Shown one piece after another: positions 8,519-16,005 of a DNA stretch of 64,000 bases. A program made the translations under genes and the position numbers. The first letter of the stretch is position 1, and each line of letters begins with the position of its first letter. The DNA lies in assembly GCF_022484265.1 (NCBI RefSeq), contig NZ_JAKVLR010000001.1:124001-188000 (forward strand), read 5' to 3'. The notes beneath the pieces are model-generated. The model worked only from the letters and a program-made list of their open reading frames with translations. It was not told the origin of the DNA and searched no databases. This DNA comes from Companilactobacillus sp. (GTDB lineage: Bacteria; Bacillota; Bacilli; Lactobacillales; Lactobacillaceae).

Positions 8519-8540
8519 TTTTCAATCAAATTTTTCCAAC

Positions 8541-8567
8541 AAAAAAACGATACCAAATGGTATCGTT
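8541..8567 (-). terminator. Rho-independent terminator for the DUF3042 gene
   Basis: Nine-base stem AACGATACC/GGTATCGTT (8546-8554 with 8559-8567). On the minus strand it is followed by a run of Ts (seven As on the plus strand). It may also stop transcription from the forward gene, but without a T tract on that strand. Confidence 0.8.
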
Positions 8568-8588
8568 AGAAAATTTATGTTTAGTTGA

Positions 8589-8783
8589 TTAGCCTTGATG
8601 AGCTTGTAGGCTCTTTCTGTTGGCACGACGGCGATTTGCTTCGATTCTTTCGTTTTCAGCATCTTCTGGTTCAATTACTGACTTTTTGAAGGCATGTAAT
8701 GCACCATAAACTGCTGTAGCTGTTGTTACAGAACCGAATAAAAATCCCTTAACAAAGCGGAAACGTTTTTCTTTTTTAGCCAT
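8589..8783 (-). CDS. DUF3042 family small membrane protein
   Basis: 64 residues: a basic start (MAKKEKRFRFVKG), one hydrophobic segment (about residues 13-30) and a charged tail ending in an Arg-rich stretch (RRRANRKS). It matches the DUF3042 family, which is found next to miaA in lactobacilli and has no known function. The start at 8783 is preceded by GGAGGAATTATC on the minus strand; a longer reading from 8810 has no such site. It diverges from miaA, sharing an 89-base promoter region. Confidence 0.8.
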   Translation of the reverse strand: MAKKEKRFRFVKGFLFGSVTTATAVYGALHAFKKSVIEPEDAENERIEANRRRANRKSLQAHQG

Positions 8784-8872
8784 GATAATTCCTCCAATCT
8801 TCAATACCATTATGACTTACTTTGTTAAAAATTTCTATAAATTCCGAATAATTATACAGAAGAGGTGTTTTT

Positions 8873-9793
8873 GTGAAAAAATCTATTGCAATCGTTGGTC
8901 CCACTGCAGTTGGGAAAAGCGCACTAGGATTAAAACTTGCCCAGAAATTTGATGGTGAGATCATATCTGGGGATTCGATGCAAATTTATCGGCATTTAGA
9001 CATTGGTACTGCTAAAGACTCTCCTGAAGAGTTGGCTGCAGTACCACACCATTTAGTTGATATATGCGATGTCTCTCAAAGATACACAGTTAAAGATTTT
9101 CAGGAAAACGCTGAAATTGCGATTGATTCAATTATTTCACAAGGGAAAACACCATTTATTGTAGGAGGAACTGGATTTTACTTAAATTCGTTGTTGAAAA
9201 ATCTTCATCTTGGTGGAAATAACGATAGTGATCCCAATTTGCGTGAACAGTTATTAAAGCAAGAAAAAGAACAGGGAATCGAATCTTTGCAAACTCAACT
9301 TATTTCCTTGGACCCTGTCGCAGCAAAATCGATCGATATGGATAATCCGCGTCGTGTTATTAGAGCAATTGAAGTGTTCAAAACTACAGGACGGTCAATT
9401 GTTGAGCAGGACAATGGTGATAAAATTGCTGATTTTAAGATCATTGGTTTGACCGATGATCGACAAAAACTCTACGATCGAATCAACCAACGAGTGGATA
9501 AAATGGTTGAGATGGGCTTATTGGCTGAAGCTAAGCAAGTTTATGAACACCAAGACGAAATACCACAGGCCAAGAATGGGATTGGATATAAAGAACTTTT
9601 TCCTTATTTTGCGCATCAAGCTGATTTAGATTCGTGCCTAATTGAATTGAAGAAAAATTCTCGTCATTTTGCTAAGAGACAATTGACATATTTTAGAAAT
9701 CAAATGGATGTGGATTGGTATAACATTACTGAACAACCAGATTATTATCAGTCGGTAGTTGAGGATATTCAAAAATTTCTATTGGAAAAATGA
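8873..9793 (+). CDS. miaA: tRNA dimethylallyltransferase
   Basis: 306 residues, standard length. It transfers a dimethylallyl group to N6 of A37 in tRNAs that read UNN codons. The P-loop GPTAVGKS, the GDSMQIYRHLDIGTAK motif, DNPRRVIRAIEV and GIGYKEL are present. Translation begins at a GTG (8873) with AGAGGTG at 8861-8867. Divergent from the DUF3042 gene. A tRNA gene with its own promoter follows after 112 bases. Confidence 0.96.
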   Translation: MKKSIAIVGPTAVGKSALGLKLAQKFDGEIISGDSMQIYRHLDIGTAKDSPEELAAVPHHLVDICDVSQRYTVKDFQENAEIAIDSIISQGKTPFIVGGTGFYLNSLLKNLHLGGNNDSDPNLREQLLKQEKEQGIESLQTQLISLDPVAAKSIDMDNPRRVIRAIEVFKTTGRSIVEQDNGDKIADFKIIGLTDDRQKLYDRINQRVDKMVEMGLLAEAKQVYEHQDEIPQAKNGIGYKELFPYFAHQADLDSCLIELKKNSRHFAKRQLTYFRNQMDVDWYNITEQPDYYQSVVEDIQKFLLEK

Positions 9794-9863
9794 TTTTTAA
9801 TAACGATCAAGATTGGTAAATAAAAGTACGGGAAATATTTCCAATATTTTTTGAAATCAATCG

Positions 9864-9893
9864 TTGACATCTAAAGGTACATTTCTCTATAAT
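9864..9893 (+). promoter_or_regulatory. Consensus sigma-A promoter for tRNA-Arg
   Basis: TTGACA at 9864-9869 and TATAAT at 9888-9893 with an 18-base spacer. The tRNA 5' end lies 12 bases after the -10 box, so little or no 5' leader is made. Confidence 0.85.
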
Positions 9894-9905
9894 AGTACAA
9901 GTGAT

Positions 9906-9979
9906 GTCACAGTGGCTCAGTTGGATAGAGCAACGGTCTTCTAAACCGTAGGTCGTGAGTTCGAATCTCACCTGTGACA
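9906..9979 (+). tRNA. tRNA-Arg, anticodon TCT
   Basis: Complete cloverleaf. Acceptor GTCACAG (9906-9912) pairs with CTGTGAC (9972-9978). The anticodon stem ACGGT/ACCGT encloses loop CTTCTAA, giving anticodon TCT, which reads AGA codons. The T arm is GTGAG-TTCGAAT-CTCAC and the discriminator base is A. The CCA end is not encoded and must be added by tRNA nucleotidyltransferase. Confidence 0.95.
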
Positions 9980-9998
9980 TTTTTTCTTTACAGTGAAA

Positions 9999-10038
9999 AA
10001 GAGAGCCAGATTTGTTATTCAAATCTGGCTCTCTTTTT
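9999..10038. terminator. Bidirectional terminator between tRNA-Arg and a reverse gene
   Basis: A 15-bp perfect stem (9999-10013 with 10021-10035) is flanked by an A run on the left and a T run on the right, so it can end transcription of the tRNA and of the convergent gene that stops at 10039. Confidence 0.9.
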
Positions 10039-10719
10039 TTAATTTATATTTAGTGAATTGGTTATTTTATTAATCGATTTGGTGGAACTTATTTTGTTAA
10101 GTTTACGATTATTATCTTGGAATGGTTGATAGAGGTAGTATCCATCAGCGTTCTTAAATAAATTCGTGTAATTTCCAGAACCGACATAATCAGAATAGTT
10201 ACTATTAAGCGATTGAATATTATCCTGGGTAAAATACAATGCGAATGAAACTTTGTTTGAAGTCTTTCCAGAATTAGTTTCGTAAGGATCACTGCCGTAG
10301 AAGATAATTCCGTTTTTTGCCAAATCATAGCTTCCTAAAGACTGCATCTCGTCAGTAAGTTGGCTAAATGAGTTTGATGCACTATTGTTTGACGAAACGT
10401 CGACATTATTGACCTTCACCATTAAAATGTTTGAGTTCTTTGCGATCGAAATCGTGTCGATGGTCGAGGCGTTGTTGTCTGAGAATTTGTGGTTAGCGTA
10501 TTTTTGAATCTGCGCAGTGGTAGCATTTGGACCGGGTGCTTGTGGGGTAGCATTTTTGTTATTGGAAGCAACCCAAACAATTATTGCCACGATTATAACA
10601 ATTGCCACGATGAGAATCATCAATGCGGTTCTGATTGCCATTCTTTTGTTGATGCTTTTTTGAGCTTGTACTTGAGTTTTATCCCATTTAGGGAGATTCT
10701 TATCATTTTCATTTTTCAT
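10039..10719 (-). CDS. Unknown membrane-anchored extracellular protein
   Basis: 226 residues. A charged cytoplasmic head of about 26 residues is followed by one long hydrophobic helix (about 27-50), then a Pro/Asn/Thr-rich linker (NNKNATPQAPGPNATTAQ) and an exported Ser/Asn-rich domain of about 150 residues with no cysteine. The linker suggests a cell-surface domain held off the membrane. I recognise no family. GAGG lies about 8 bases before the ATG at 10719. It follows another membrane-anchored gene by 14 bases, so the two form an operon ending at the shared terminator. Confidence 0.7.
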   Translation of the reverse strand: MKNENDKNLPKWDKTQVQAQKSINKRMAIRTALMILIVAIVIIVAIIVWVASNNKNATPQAPGPNATTAQIQKYANHKFSDNNASTIDTISIAKNSNILMVKVNNVDVSSNNSASNSFSQLTDEMQSLGSYDLAKNGIIFYGSDPYETNSGKTSNKVSFALYFTQDNIQSLNSNYSDYVGSGNYTNLFKNADGYYLYQPFQDNNRKLNKISSTKSINKITNSLNIN

Positions 10720-10733
10720 GATGAAACCTCATT

Positions 10734-11111
10734 TCACAAAATTGATAGTGGGTAACGTTGTTTATAAGTTTGATTTGTAATGATATCAACATACGTCAAT
10801 TCAATATCGAGCGTTGATAGTTGTTTGTCAGGAATTGATAGTTTGGCCGTTTGTCCGGGAACAAATGTAAAATCGTTTAGGCTATCAAAATATTTTGATT
10901 CTGGTTCTAAAAAAATATTTAAAATTTTTGCTGCTGAATCGCCATTATTCTTGATCAACAGGGTGTTGTTCTTTTTCTTGAGCACTAAGTAAGGACGATG
11001 CGATCGTTTTTGAAAGTTTCTCATTTTAAATAATGGGATGGCAATCAAGATAACACCACAGACGATACCGATTGCAATTATGAATAGAAAAATTTGTTCT
11101 AAAATAAGCAA
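10734..11111 (-). CDS. Unknown small membrane-anchored protein, first gene of a pair
   Basis: 125 residues. An N-terminal transmembrane segment (about 4-28) is followed by a basic turn (KMRNFQKRSHRP) and about 85 residues rich in beta strands. The pattern (LLIKNNGDSAAKILNI, VPGQTAKLSIPD) is like an immunoglobulin-type fold, but I cannot name a family. It starts at a TTG (11111) supported by GGAGGG on the minus strand six bases away. It is transcribed with the next gene, which also makes a single-pass protein, so they may act together at the membrane. Confidence 0.65.
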   Translation of the reverse strand: MLILEQIFLFIIAIGIVCGVILIAIPLFKMRNFQKRSHRPYLVLKKKNNTLLIKNNGDSAAKILNIFLEPESKYFDSLNDFTFVPGQTAKLSIPDKQLSTLDIELTYVDIITNQTYKQRYPLSIL

Positions 11112-11241
11112 ATGTATCCCTCCATTGAAAAATAATTATTATTGATTATATTTTACAACTTGATTTGTAAATTTATCACTTTAAATGAAAATAATCACAT
11201 ATTCTAAGTGAAATGGAGTCAGTTTTGTTACATTTCCAAAT

Positions 11242-11273
11242 AAAAAAAGCGTAAATCTATTGATTTACGCTTT
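11242..11273 (-). terminator. Rho-independent terminator overlapping the end of the 67-residue gene
   Basis: A 12-bp stem (11246-11257 with 11262-11273) followed on the minus strand by a T run. The 5' arm lies inside the last codons of the gene; its stop codon (11257-11259) falls in the stem and loop. Confidence 0.85.
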
Positions 11274-11460
11274 CAGGAAAATGACTCAATTCAGTTCTAC
11301 GAGACTTAATAATCTTCTCAAGTTCGTCCAAGTCTTCAAGAGTAGACTTCTTTCTGATGAAGCTTCTTGCAGATGATCTCATCGCAATGTAGTTTGCTCG
11401 TTTGCGGTTTTTTCGATGCCACTTTTCATTGGCTCTTTTTTGTGCTTCTGTTAGTACCAT
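11257..11460 (-). CDS. Small basic conserved hypothetical protein
   Basis: 67 residues, strongly basic in the first half (KRANEKWHRKNRKRANYI), then SSARSFIRKKS and an acidic helix (TLEDLDELEKIIKSR). Proteins starting with this AQKRANEKW pattern occur in lactobacilli and their phages as far as I recall, without a known function; a nucleic-acid binding role is only a guess from charge. GGGGAG precedes the ATG at 11460. It is a single gene with its own terminator, which makes it a credible real gene despite its size. Confidence 0.7.
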   Translation of the reverse strand: MVLTEAQKRANEKWHRKNRKRANYIAMRSSARSFIRKKSTLEDLDELEKIIKSRRTELSHFPESVNQ

Positions 11461-11747
11461 AATTACTCCCCTAAAACTTACTAATGAAAAGATTATAAAC
11501 GGTTATTAGGTGTGAAAGCAAGGAATTATAAAAATAATTATGCAAAATGCGCAAAAATATTGAAATTTACAAAAAAATTGGCAAATCATTTGAGTTAAAA
11601 TGCCAAAATTTGTTAATTATTTCGAATTATTAATTTAAATTTAATGATTTGTTGTTGCATTGTGCAAAAATTAATTTTAATATATATCTTGAAATGTGTA
11701 TAATATAAAAGTTGCAGTATATTCTAGGGATTTACGAGGTGGGATAC
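11461..11747 (+). promoter_or_regulatory. AT-rich intergenic region with a candidate promoter
   Basis: 287 bases between divergent genes, exceptionally AT-rich. TATAAT at 11699-11704 is a good -10 box for the forward gene; the -35 region (about 11676-11681, TTTAAT) is poor. Two GCAAAA-type words (11531-11560 and 11657-11670) recur but form no clear operator. Nothing else is recognisable. Confidence 0.4.
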
Positions 11748-12008
11748 TTGAAAAGAAAGTATTCGTTTGTGTTTACGATTGCGTTTATCATGGTTGACTT
11801 GGTCTTTGCTGTATTAGCGCAGACAGGTCGGATCAGTGACTTTGTTGGCATTATCGCGGGGATTATATTAATTGTTTCTCTGTACGTCATAACTAGGTTA
11901 TTTGCTCGAATCAACACTCAACGAGGACGATTTGCTTTATCGCTTCTGAGTGCGGTGTTCATCTTTTTAACCGTTGTACCACTTGCAGCAACTTCGATCG
12001 CTGCATAA
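11748..12008 (+). CDS. Small polytopic membrane protein, unknown
   Basis: 86 residues, almost wholly hydrophobic, with three predicted membrane segments (about 5-25, 32-52 and 64-84) and a short basic loop (RLFARINTQRGR) between the last two. No family recognised. The TTG at 11748 is chosen because GAGGTGGG at 11736-11743 lies just ahead; an ATG-like longer reading from 11712 lacks a site. It has its own terminator and a good upstream -10 box. Confidence 0.65.
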   Translation: MKRKYSFVFTIAFIMVDLVFAVLAQTGRISDFVGIIAGIILIVSLYVITRLFARINTQRGRFALSLLSAVFIFLTVVPLAATSIAA

Positions 12009-12024
12009 TTTAGAAATTAAATAT

Positions 12025-12060
12025 GGATTAAGACATGCGTTTTGCCTTAATCCTTTTTTT
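12025..12060 (+). terminator. Rho-independent terminator
   Basis: GGATTAAG (12025-12032) pairs with CTTAATCC (12046-12053), followed by seven Ts. Confidence 0.88.
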
Positions 12061-12106
12061 ATACCGTCGTATACTAACTTTATAGATTGTTTGTAGGGGA
12101 GCATAA

Positions 12107-13780
12107 ATGAAAAAACGCACATTAAGAACTATTATTTTAAGCATCATTTTTATAATATTGAGTATTTTATACACTTGGTTATTTGCTCCGCATGGATACA
12201 TTCGCCTGATGGATAGTTACGACATGTTATTCCACTTAAATCGAGTTTCGAGTTTAGGCAATATCTTTGTGTCTCCCGTTAATTTTGATTATTGGGGACA
12301 CGTCGGCAATATGACTAGTATTTTTTATCCATGGCTGACAATGCTTCCGGGATTTTTGATCTTTCAACTCTCCGGAAATCCAGTCACAGGATATTTGATT
12401 TTTTTAACAATGATCACATTTTTAACATTTGTCAGTTCGTACTACTTCATGAAAAAGTTTTCTGACAATACATTGCAGTCATTTCTCTTCTCAGTAATTT
12501 ATACATTGGCATTCTTTAGGATGGCCAGCGTATTTTATCGAGCAGGGTTAGCTGAATATACTTGTTATATATTTATTCCAATGCTTTTTTACGAGCTATA
12601 TCAGCTCCTTAAGGGGCATTTTTCAAGTTGGCCTTGGTTTGCGTTAAGTTTTGCATTGATCGTATTGACACATCCATTGACTGCCTTTACGACAGTTATA
12701 ATTATGATTCCTATCGTAGTTTTGGCATTGTTTTCGAAGGTGTCTCATCACTGGAAATATTGGGGATTTTTGATTTTGTCGGGATTAGCAGCCATAGTTT
12801 CTGTAGTTATTGTTACCGCTGGATTTACCATTCCAATGATCCAACAACAGAAATATATTTCAGTCAATCGACCGGCACTCTTAGATCTTGCATCTACTGC
12901 TAAGGTACCCAGTCAATTATTCTCCAATGCATTAGGAACGGATCTTAGAAACTATTCTTTTGGTTCGATCATGATTTTAGGATTGATTCTGTTGGTTTTC
13001 TTTGTCTGGAAAGATAAGCTCAAGTATCGAATCATTGGGTTTGAAATGTTGTTTGCCTTGTTATTATCGACAAATTTGATACCGTGGAATCAGTTACAGC
13101 ACACATTTTTTAATTATCTGCAATTTCCATGGCGCTTTTTAAATCTGTTTACGTTCTTTGCCGCCATCTACATTAGTTATGGCTTGACTAAATTGGTTGA
13201 TAAGCATTCATCATTGCTGAAATTATTGATGATGATAATTGTCTTAGTTGGGTGCTCTACACAGGCGTATATCAGTGGAGACCAATTAAATCATCAAATA
13301 ACTTTGGCTAAGCCTTTATCTAAGATAACAACCAAAGACGCTCAAAAAAATGTTCAGAACTATCAACAGACCGATTATTACCCACAGAGAAGTCTGAAGT
13401 ATCAAGATGAGTTAAAAGGTCATGTATCAGTGGTTGATGGCAAGAGGACCAACTTGCATGGATCATGGAATAGCAACAAATATTCTGTTAGTTACTACAA
13501 CCAAAAGCCGGAGACAATTGATTTACCAATTCTGGTTTATAAGGGTCTTAACTTAAAAATCAATAACGAAACGGCACACTATCAAATTTCAAAACGCGGT
13601 ACAGTCGAATTCAAGACCAAACCTGGTCAAAACCAAATTGATGTAGCTTACAGTTATTCTTCTGTCGCCAAAGCAGCATTGATCGTTAGTGCAACTGGTA
13701 TGATTGCGTTGATTTGGTTAGGAATCAACAACGGACGGATCCTGTATCGAACTAGGCCTAAAGAACAGGATTCGAAATAA
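12107..13780 (+). CDS. Polytopic membrane protein of the PTPS-related / YfhO-like group
   Basis: 557 residues with roughly eleven to thirteen hydrophobic segments and a soluble extracellular C-terminal part (about 390-520) before a last helix. The early loop DSYDMLFHLNRVSSLG and following GLAEYT region resemble the membrane 6-pyruvoyl-tetrahydropterin-synthase-related family, whose fold is like GT-C glycosyltransferases; despite the name it is not an enzyme of pterin synthesis. A role in adding sugars to wall or lipid carriers is inferred from that resemblance only. GGGGAG precedes the ATG. It is a single gene just before the L21 leader. Confidence 0.6.
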   Translation: MKKRTLRTIILSIIFIILSILYTWLFAPHGYIRLMDSYDMLFHLNRVSSLGNIFVSPVNFDYWGHVGNMTSIFYPWLTMLPGFLIFQLSGNPVTGYLIFLTMITFLTFVSSYYFMKKFSDNTLQSFLFSVIYTLAFFRMASVFYRAGLAEYTCYIFIPMLFYELYQLLKGHFSSWPWFALSFALIVLTHPLTAFTTVIIMIPIVVLALFSKVSHHWKYWGFLILSGLAAIVSVVIVTAGFTIPMIQQQKYISVNRPALLDLASTAKVPSQLFSNALGTDLRNYSFGSIMILGLILLVFFVWKDKLKYRIIGFEMLFALLLSTNLIPWNQLQHTFFNYLQFPWRFLNLFTFFAAIYISYGLTKLVDKHSSLLKLLMMIIVLVGCSTQAYISGDQLNHQITLAKPLSKITTKDAQKNVQNYQQTDYYPQRSLKYQDELKGHVSVVDGKRTNLHGSWNSNKYSVSYYNQKPETIDLPILVYKGLNLKINNETAHYQISKRGTVEFKTKPGQNQIDVAYSYSSVAKAALIVSATGMIALIWLGINNGRILYRTRPKEQDSK

Positions 13781-13790
13781 CTTAAAAGTA

Positions 13791-13819
13791 TTGAAATCTA
13801 AGCAAATATTTGATACTAT
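13791..13819 (+). promoter_or_regulatory. Promoter of the rplU-prp-rpmA operon
   Basis: TTGAAA at 13791-13796, 17-base spacer, TACTAT at 13814-13819. It lies directly upstream of the L21 leader RNA. Confidence 0.75.
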
Positions 13820-13825
13820 TTACAA

Positions 13826-13903
13826 GTTGCAATCACTATTGCATCTACAACCGCTCAAAATTAGGTTTAAGCGCAAGCACCTAATTGGCGAGTCTTAGAA
13901 GGG
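13826..13903 (+). ncRNA. L21 leader RNA (ribosomal protein autoregulatory leader)
   Basis: The 5' UTR of rplU holds a long hairpin: AATTAGGT (about 13859-13866) pairs with ACCTAATT (about 13880-13887), extended by CGCTC with GCGAG around an internal bulge, and a small upstream hairpin (TTGCAATCACTATTGCA). Position, size and pairing fit the Firmicutes L21 leader family, thought to bind L21 and control the operon. Confidence 0.8.
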
Positions 13904-13914
13904 AGTGTACTTAT

Positions 13915-14226
13915 ATGTACGCAGTAATCAAAACAGGTGGTAAGCAATATAAGGTTGAAGAAAAAGACTCAATCTTTATTGAAAAACTTGACGTTAAAGA
14001 AGGAGACACAGTTACATTTGACGATGTAATTCTTGTTTCTGACGGAGACAGTGTTAAAGTAGGAGACCCAGTAGTTAAGGGAGCCTCAGTTACAGGTAAA
14101 GTTGAAAAACAAGGTAAGGACAAGAAAGTTGTTACTTACAAATACAAACCTAAGAAGCACTCACATACAAAGACTGGTCACCGCCAACCATATACTAAAG
14201 TAACTATTGATTCTATCAAGGGTTAA
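13915..14226 (+). CDS. rplU: 50S ribosomal protein L21
   Basis: 103 residues with the L21 hallmarks MYAVIKTGGKQYKVEE at the start and KKHSHTKTGHRQPYT near the end. It binds 23S rRNA. The ATG at 13915 is supported by GGGAG at 13901-13905 and family length; an in-frame upstream codon at 13885 lies within the leader hairpin and is rejected. First gene of rplU-prp-rpmA, six bases from prp. Confidence 0.97.
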   Translation: MYAVIKTGGKQYKVEEKDSIFIEKLDVKEGDTVTFDDVILVSDGDSVKVGDPVVKGASVTGKVEKQGKDKKVVTYKYKPKKHSHTKTGHRQPYTKVTIDSIKG

Positions 14227-14231
14227 TAATT

Positions 14232-14573
14232 ATGATTAGGGCAAGTTTTCATCGGAATGACGATGCTTTGATTGATTCTTTCTTGATACTAGGACACGCT
14301 GATTCAGGGCCTTATGGTCAAGACTTAGTCTGTGCTGCAGTGTCAGCTGTGACAATCGGGACCATCAACAATCTGGAGAAGCTTACAAAGATCCAACCTC
14401 AAGTTGTATTAGATGAGGTCAATGGTGGCCATCTCGGCTGCCGAATACCTGATCAAGTGTCTCACGACACTGCATTATTACTCGAGAACCTATTTGAAAT
14501 ATTGAAAGATATTGAAGGTAGCTATCCTGATAATATTCAGGTAAAGTCACAAGAAAATACAATTGAATTCTAA
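14232..14573 (+). CDS. prp: Ribosomal-processing cysteine protease Prp
   Basis: 113 residues of the YsxB/Prp family. It removes the N-terminal extension of L27 so that the mature protein can reach the peptidyl transferase centre. The catalytic pair is exactly where the Staphylococcus enzyme has it: His22 (GHADSGPYGQ) and Cys34 (DLVCAAVSA). It lies between rplU and rpmA, the usual place, and the L27 of this window carries the matching cleavage site. Confidence 0.95.
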   Translation: MIRASFHRNDDALIDSFLILGHADSGPYGQDLVCAAVSAVTIGTINNLEKLTKIQPQVVLDEVNGGHLGCRIPDQVSHDTALLLENLFEILKDIEGSYPDNIQVKSQENTIEF

Positions 14574-14589
14574 TTAGGAGGTAAACTTC

Positions 14590-14862
14590 ATGCTTAAAAT
14601 GAATTTACAATTTTTCTCTCACCATAAAGGTGGAGGTTCAACAACTAACGGCCGTAACTCAGCTGGACGTAGATTAGGTGCAAAGCGTGCCGATGGTCAA
14701 GCTATTACTGCTGGTGCTATCATTTATAGACAACGTGGAACAAAGATTCACCCTGGTTCAAACGTTGGTCGTGGTGGCGACGATACATTGTTCGCTCTTA
14801 AAGATGGCGTTGTTAAGTTCGAAAGACTTGGCAAAGACAAGAAGAAAGTTTCAGTATACTAA
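14590..14862 (+). CDS. rpmA: 50S ribosomal protein L27, precursor form
   Basis: 90 residues. The first nine (MLKMNLQFF) form the Firmicutes-type cleavable leader; Prp should cut after Phe9, leaving SHHKGGGST as the mature N-terminus. The body has the L27 motifs GRRLGAKRADGQ, IIYRQRGTKIHPG and GRGGDDTLFA. AGGAGG precedes the ATG. The gene closes the operon, with a terminator 11 bases after the stop. Confidence 0.97.
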   Translation: MLKMNLQFFSHHKGGGSTTNGRNSAGRRLGAKRADGQAITAGAIIYRQRGTKIHPGSNVGRGGDDTLFALKDGVVKFERLGKDKKKVSVY

Positions 14863-14873
14863 GATATACCGTA

Positions 14874-14901
14874 AAAGAGGACAATGTCCTCTTTTTTTTA
14901 T
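14874..14901 (+). terminator. Terminator of the rplU operon
   Basis: AAAGAGGAC (14874-14882) pairs with GTCCTCTTT (14886-14894), loop AAT, then a T run. Confidence 0.92.
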
Positions 14902-14920
14902 ATAAACAAACTACATATTA

Positions 14921-14950
14921 TTGCCATAAAGCTATTAGTATTGGTAAAAT
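14921..14950 (+). promoter_or_regulatory. Candidate promoter of efp
   Basis: TTGCCA at 14921-14926 and TAAAAT at 14945-14950 with an 18-base spacer, each one base from consensus, 45 bases before the efp start. Confidence 0.6.
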
Positions 14951-14994
14951 AAAGGGAACGTTGTAATTTAACCATAAATATTGAGGAGATAAAT

Positions 14995-15558
14995 ATGTCA
15001 ATTTCAGTAAACGAATTTAAAAACGGTTTGACAATTGAAGTTAAAGACGGCATTTGGCGTGTTATTGAGTTCCAACACGTTAAGCCAGGAAAAGGTAGTG
15101 CCTTTGTTCGTTCAAAACTTAAGAACTTGCGTACAGGTGCTGTTCAAGAAATGACTTTTAGATCAACAGCTAAAGTTGAAAAAGCCAACATCGAAAACAA
15201 GAAAATGCAATATCTTTATGCCGAAGGTGAAAACTATGTCTTCATGGATATGACGACATATGAACAATTGTCACTTTCAGGTGACCAAATTCAAGATCAA
15301 TTGAAGTACTTGAAAGAAAACATGGAAGTTAACGTTGTTATGTACGGTGGCGAAACACTTGGTGTGGATCTTCCTAACACAGTTGACCTTAAAGTTGCTG
15401 AAACAGAAGCTGGTATCAAAGGTGATACACAATCAGGTGGTTCAAAACCTGCAACTATGGAAACTGGTCTTGTTGTTCAAGTTCCATTTTTCGTTAACGA
15501 AGGCGACATGTTAACAATCAACACTCAAGATGGTACTTACATTTCACGTGCAAATTAA
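14995..15558 (+). CDS. efp: Elongation factor P
   Basis: 187 residues with the three beta-barrel domains of EF-P. It enters the ribosomal E site and rescues stalling at polyproline. The domain-I loop VKPGKGSAFVRSK carries the Lys (Lys33) that is the modification site in Bacillus. The C-terminal signature is present as VPFFVNEGDMLTINTQDG. TGAGGAG precedes the ATG. It begins the order efp-asp23-nusB-folD known from Bacillus, here without the acc genes between. Confidence 0.97.
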   Translation: MSISVNEFKNGLTIEVKDGIWRVIEFQHVKPGKGSAFVRSKLKNLRTGAVQEMTFRSTAKVEKANIENKKMQYLYAEGENYVFMDMTTYEQLSLSGDQIQDQLKYLKENMEVNVVMYGGETLGVDLPNTVDLKVAETEAGIKGDTQSGGSKPATMETGLVVQVPFFVNEGDMLTINTQDGTYISRAN

Positions 15559-15583
15559 TTTATAGTTATTGGAGATAAAGTTT

Positions 15584-16000
15584 ATGGCTGATCAAAAATA
15601 CGTAACATTACAAGATGATGGCAGAGTCAAAGGCAATGTTGAGATCTCTCATCAAGTCATAGAAATTTTACTTGGTATTGCAACTAGCCAAGTTGATGGT
15701 GTCTATGAAATGCGCGGTACAATATCTAACCGTATCAATTCACTATTTGGTAGAATGAATCATGGAAAAGGTGTTGACGTCGTCTTTAAAGATGATAAAG
15801 TTACTGCTGATGTTTTTGTATATCTGGAATATGGTGTTTCGATTCCAAAAGTATCATTGGAAATCCAAAAATCAGCTATTGAACAGCTTAAATTCATGAC
15901 CGATATTGATATTTCACAAATTAACGTGCATGTTGTAGGCTTGATTGCCAAAAAGGCTAATGGAGACATTGAACAAGTTACAACAGACAAAAAGGAATAA
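15584..16000 (+). CDS. Asp23/Gls24 family protein (YqhY)
   Basis: 138 residues with a full Asp23/DUF322 domain: GNVEISHQVIEILLGIAT, VDGVYEMRG and DVFVYLEYGVSIP. In Bacillus YqhY sits with the acetyl-CoA carboxylase genes and affects lipid metabolism; here acc genes are absent but nusB still follows. The ATG at 15584 has GGAG upstream; the in-frame TTG at 15569 does not. A second family member (YloU) is at 33873. Confidence 0.9.
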   Translation: MADQKYVTLQDDGRVKGNVEISHQVIEILLGIATSQVDGVYEMRGTISNRINSLFGRMNHGKGVDVVFKDDKVTADVFVYLEYGVSIPKVSLEIQKSAIEQLKFMTDIDISQINVHVVGLIAKKANGDIEQVTTDKKE

Positions 16001-16005
16001 TACCA

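Noticed and set aside
9807..10022. Reverse open frame across the tRNA region
   Set aside because: It runs over tRNA-Arg and both its promoter and terminator, so cannot be a gene.
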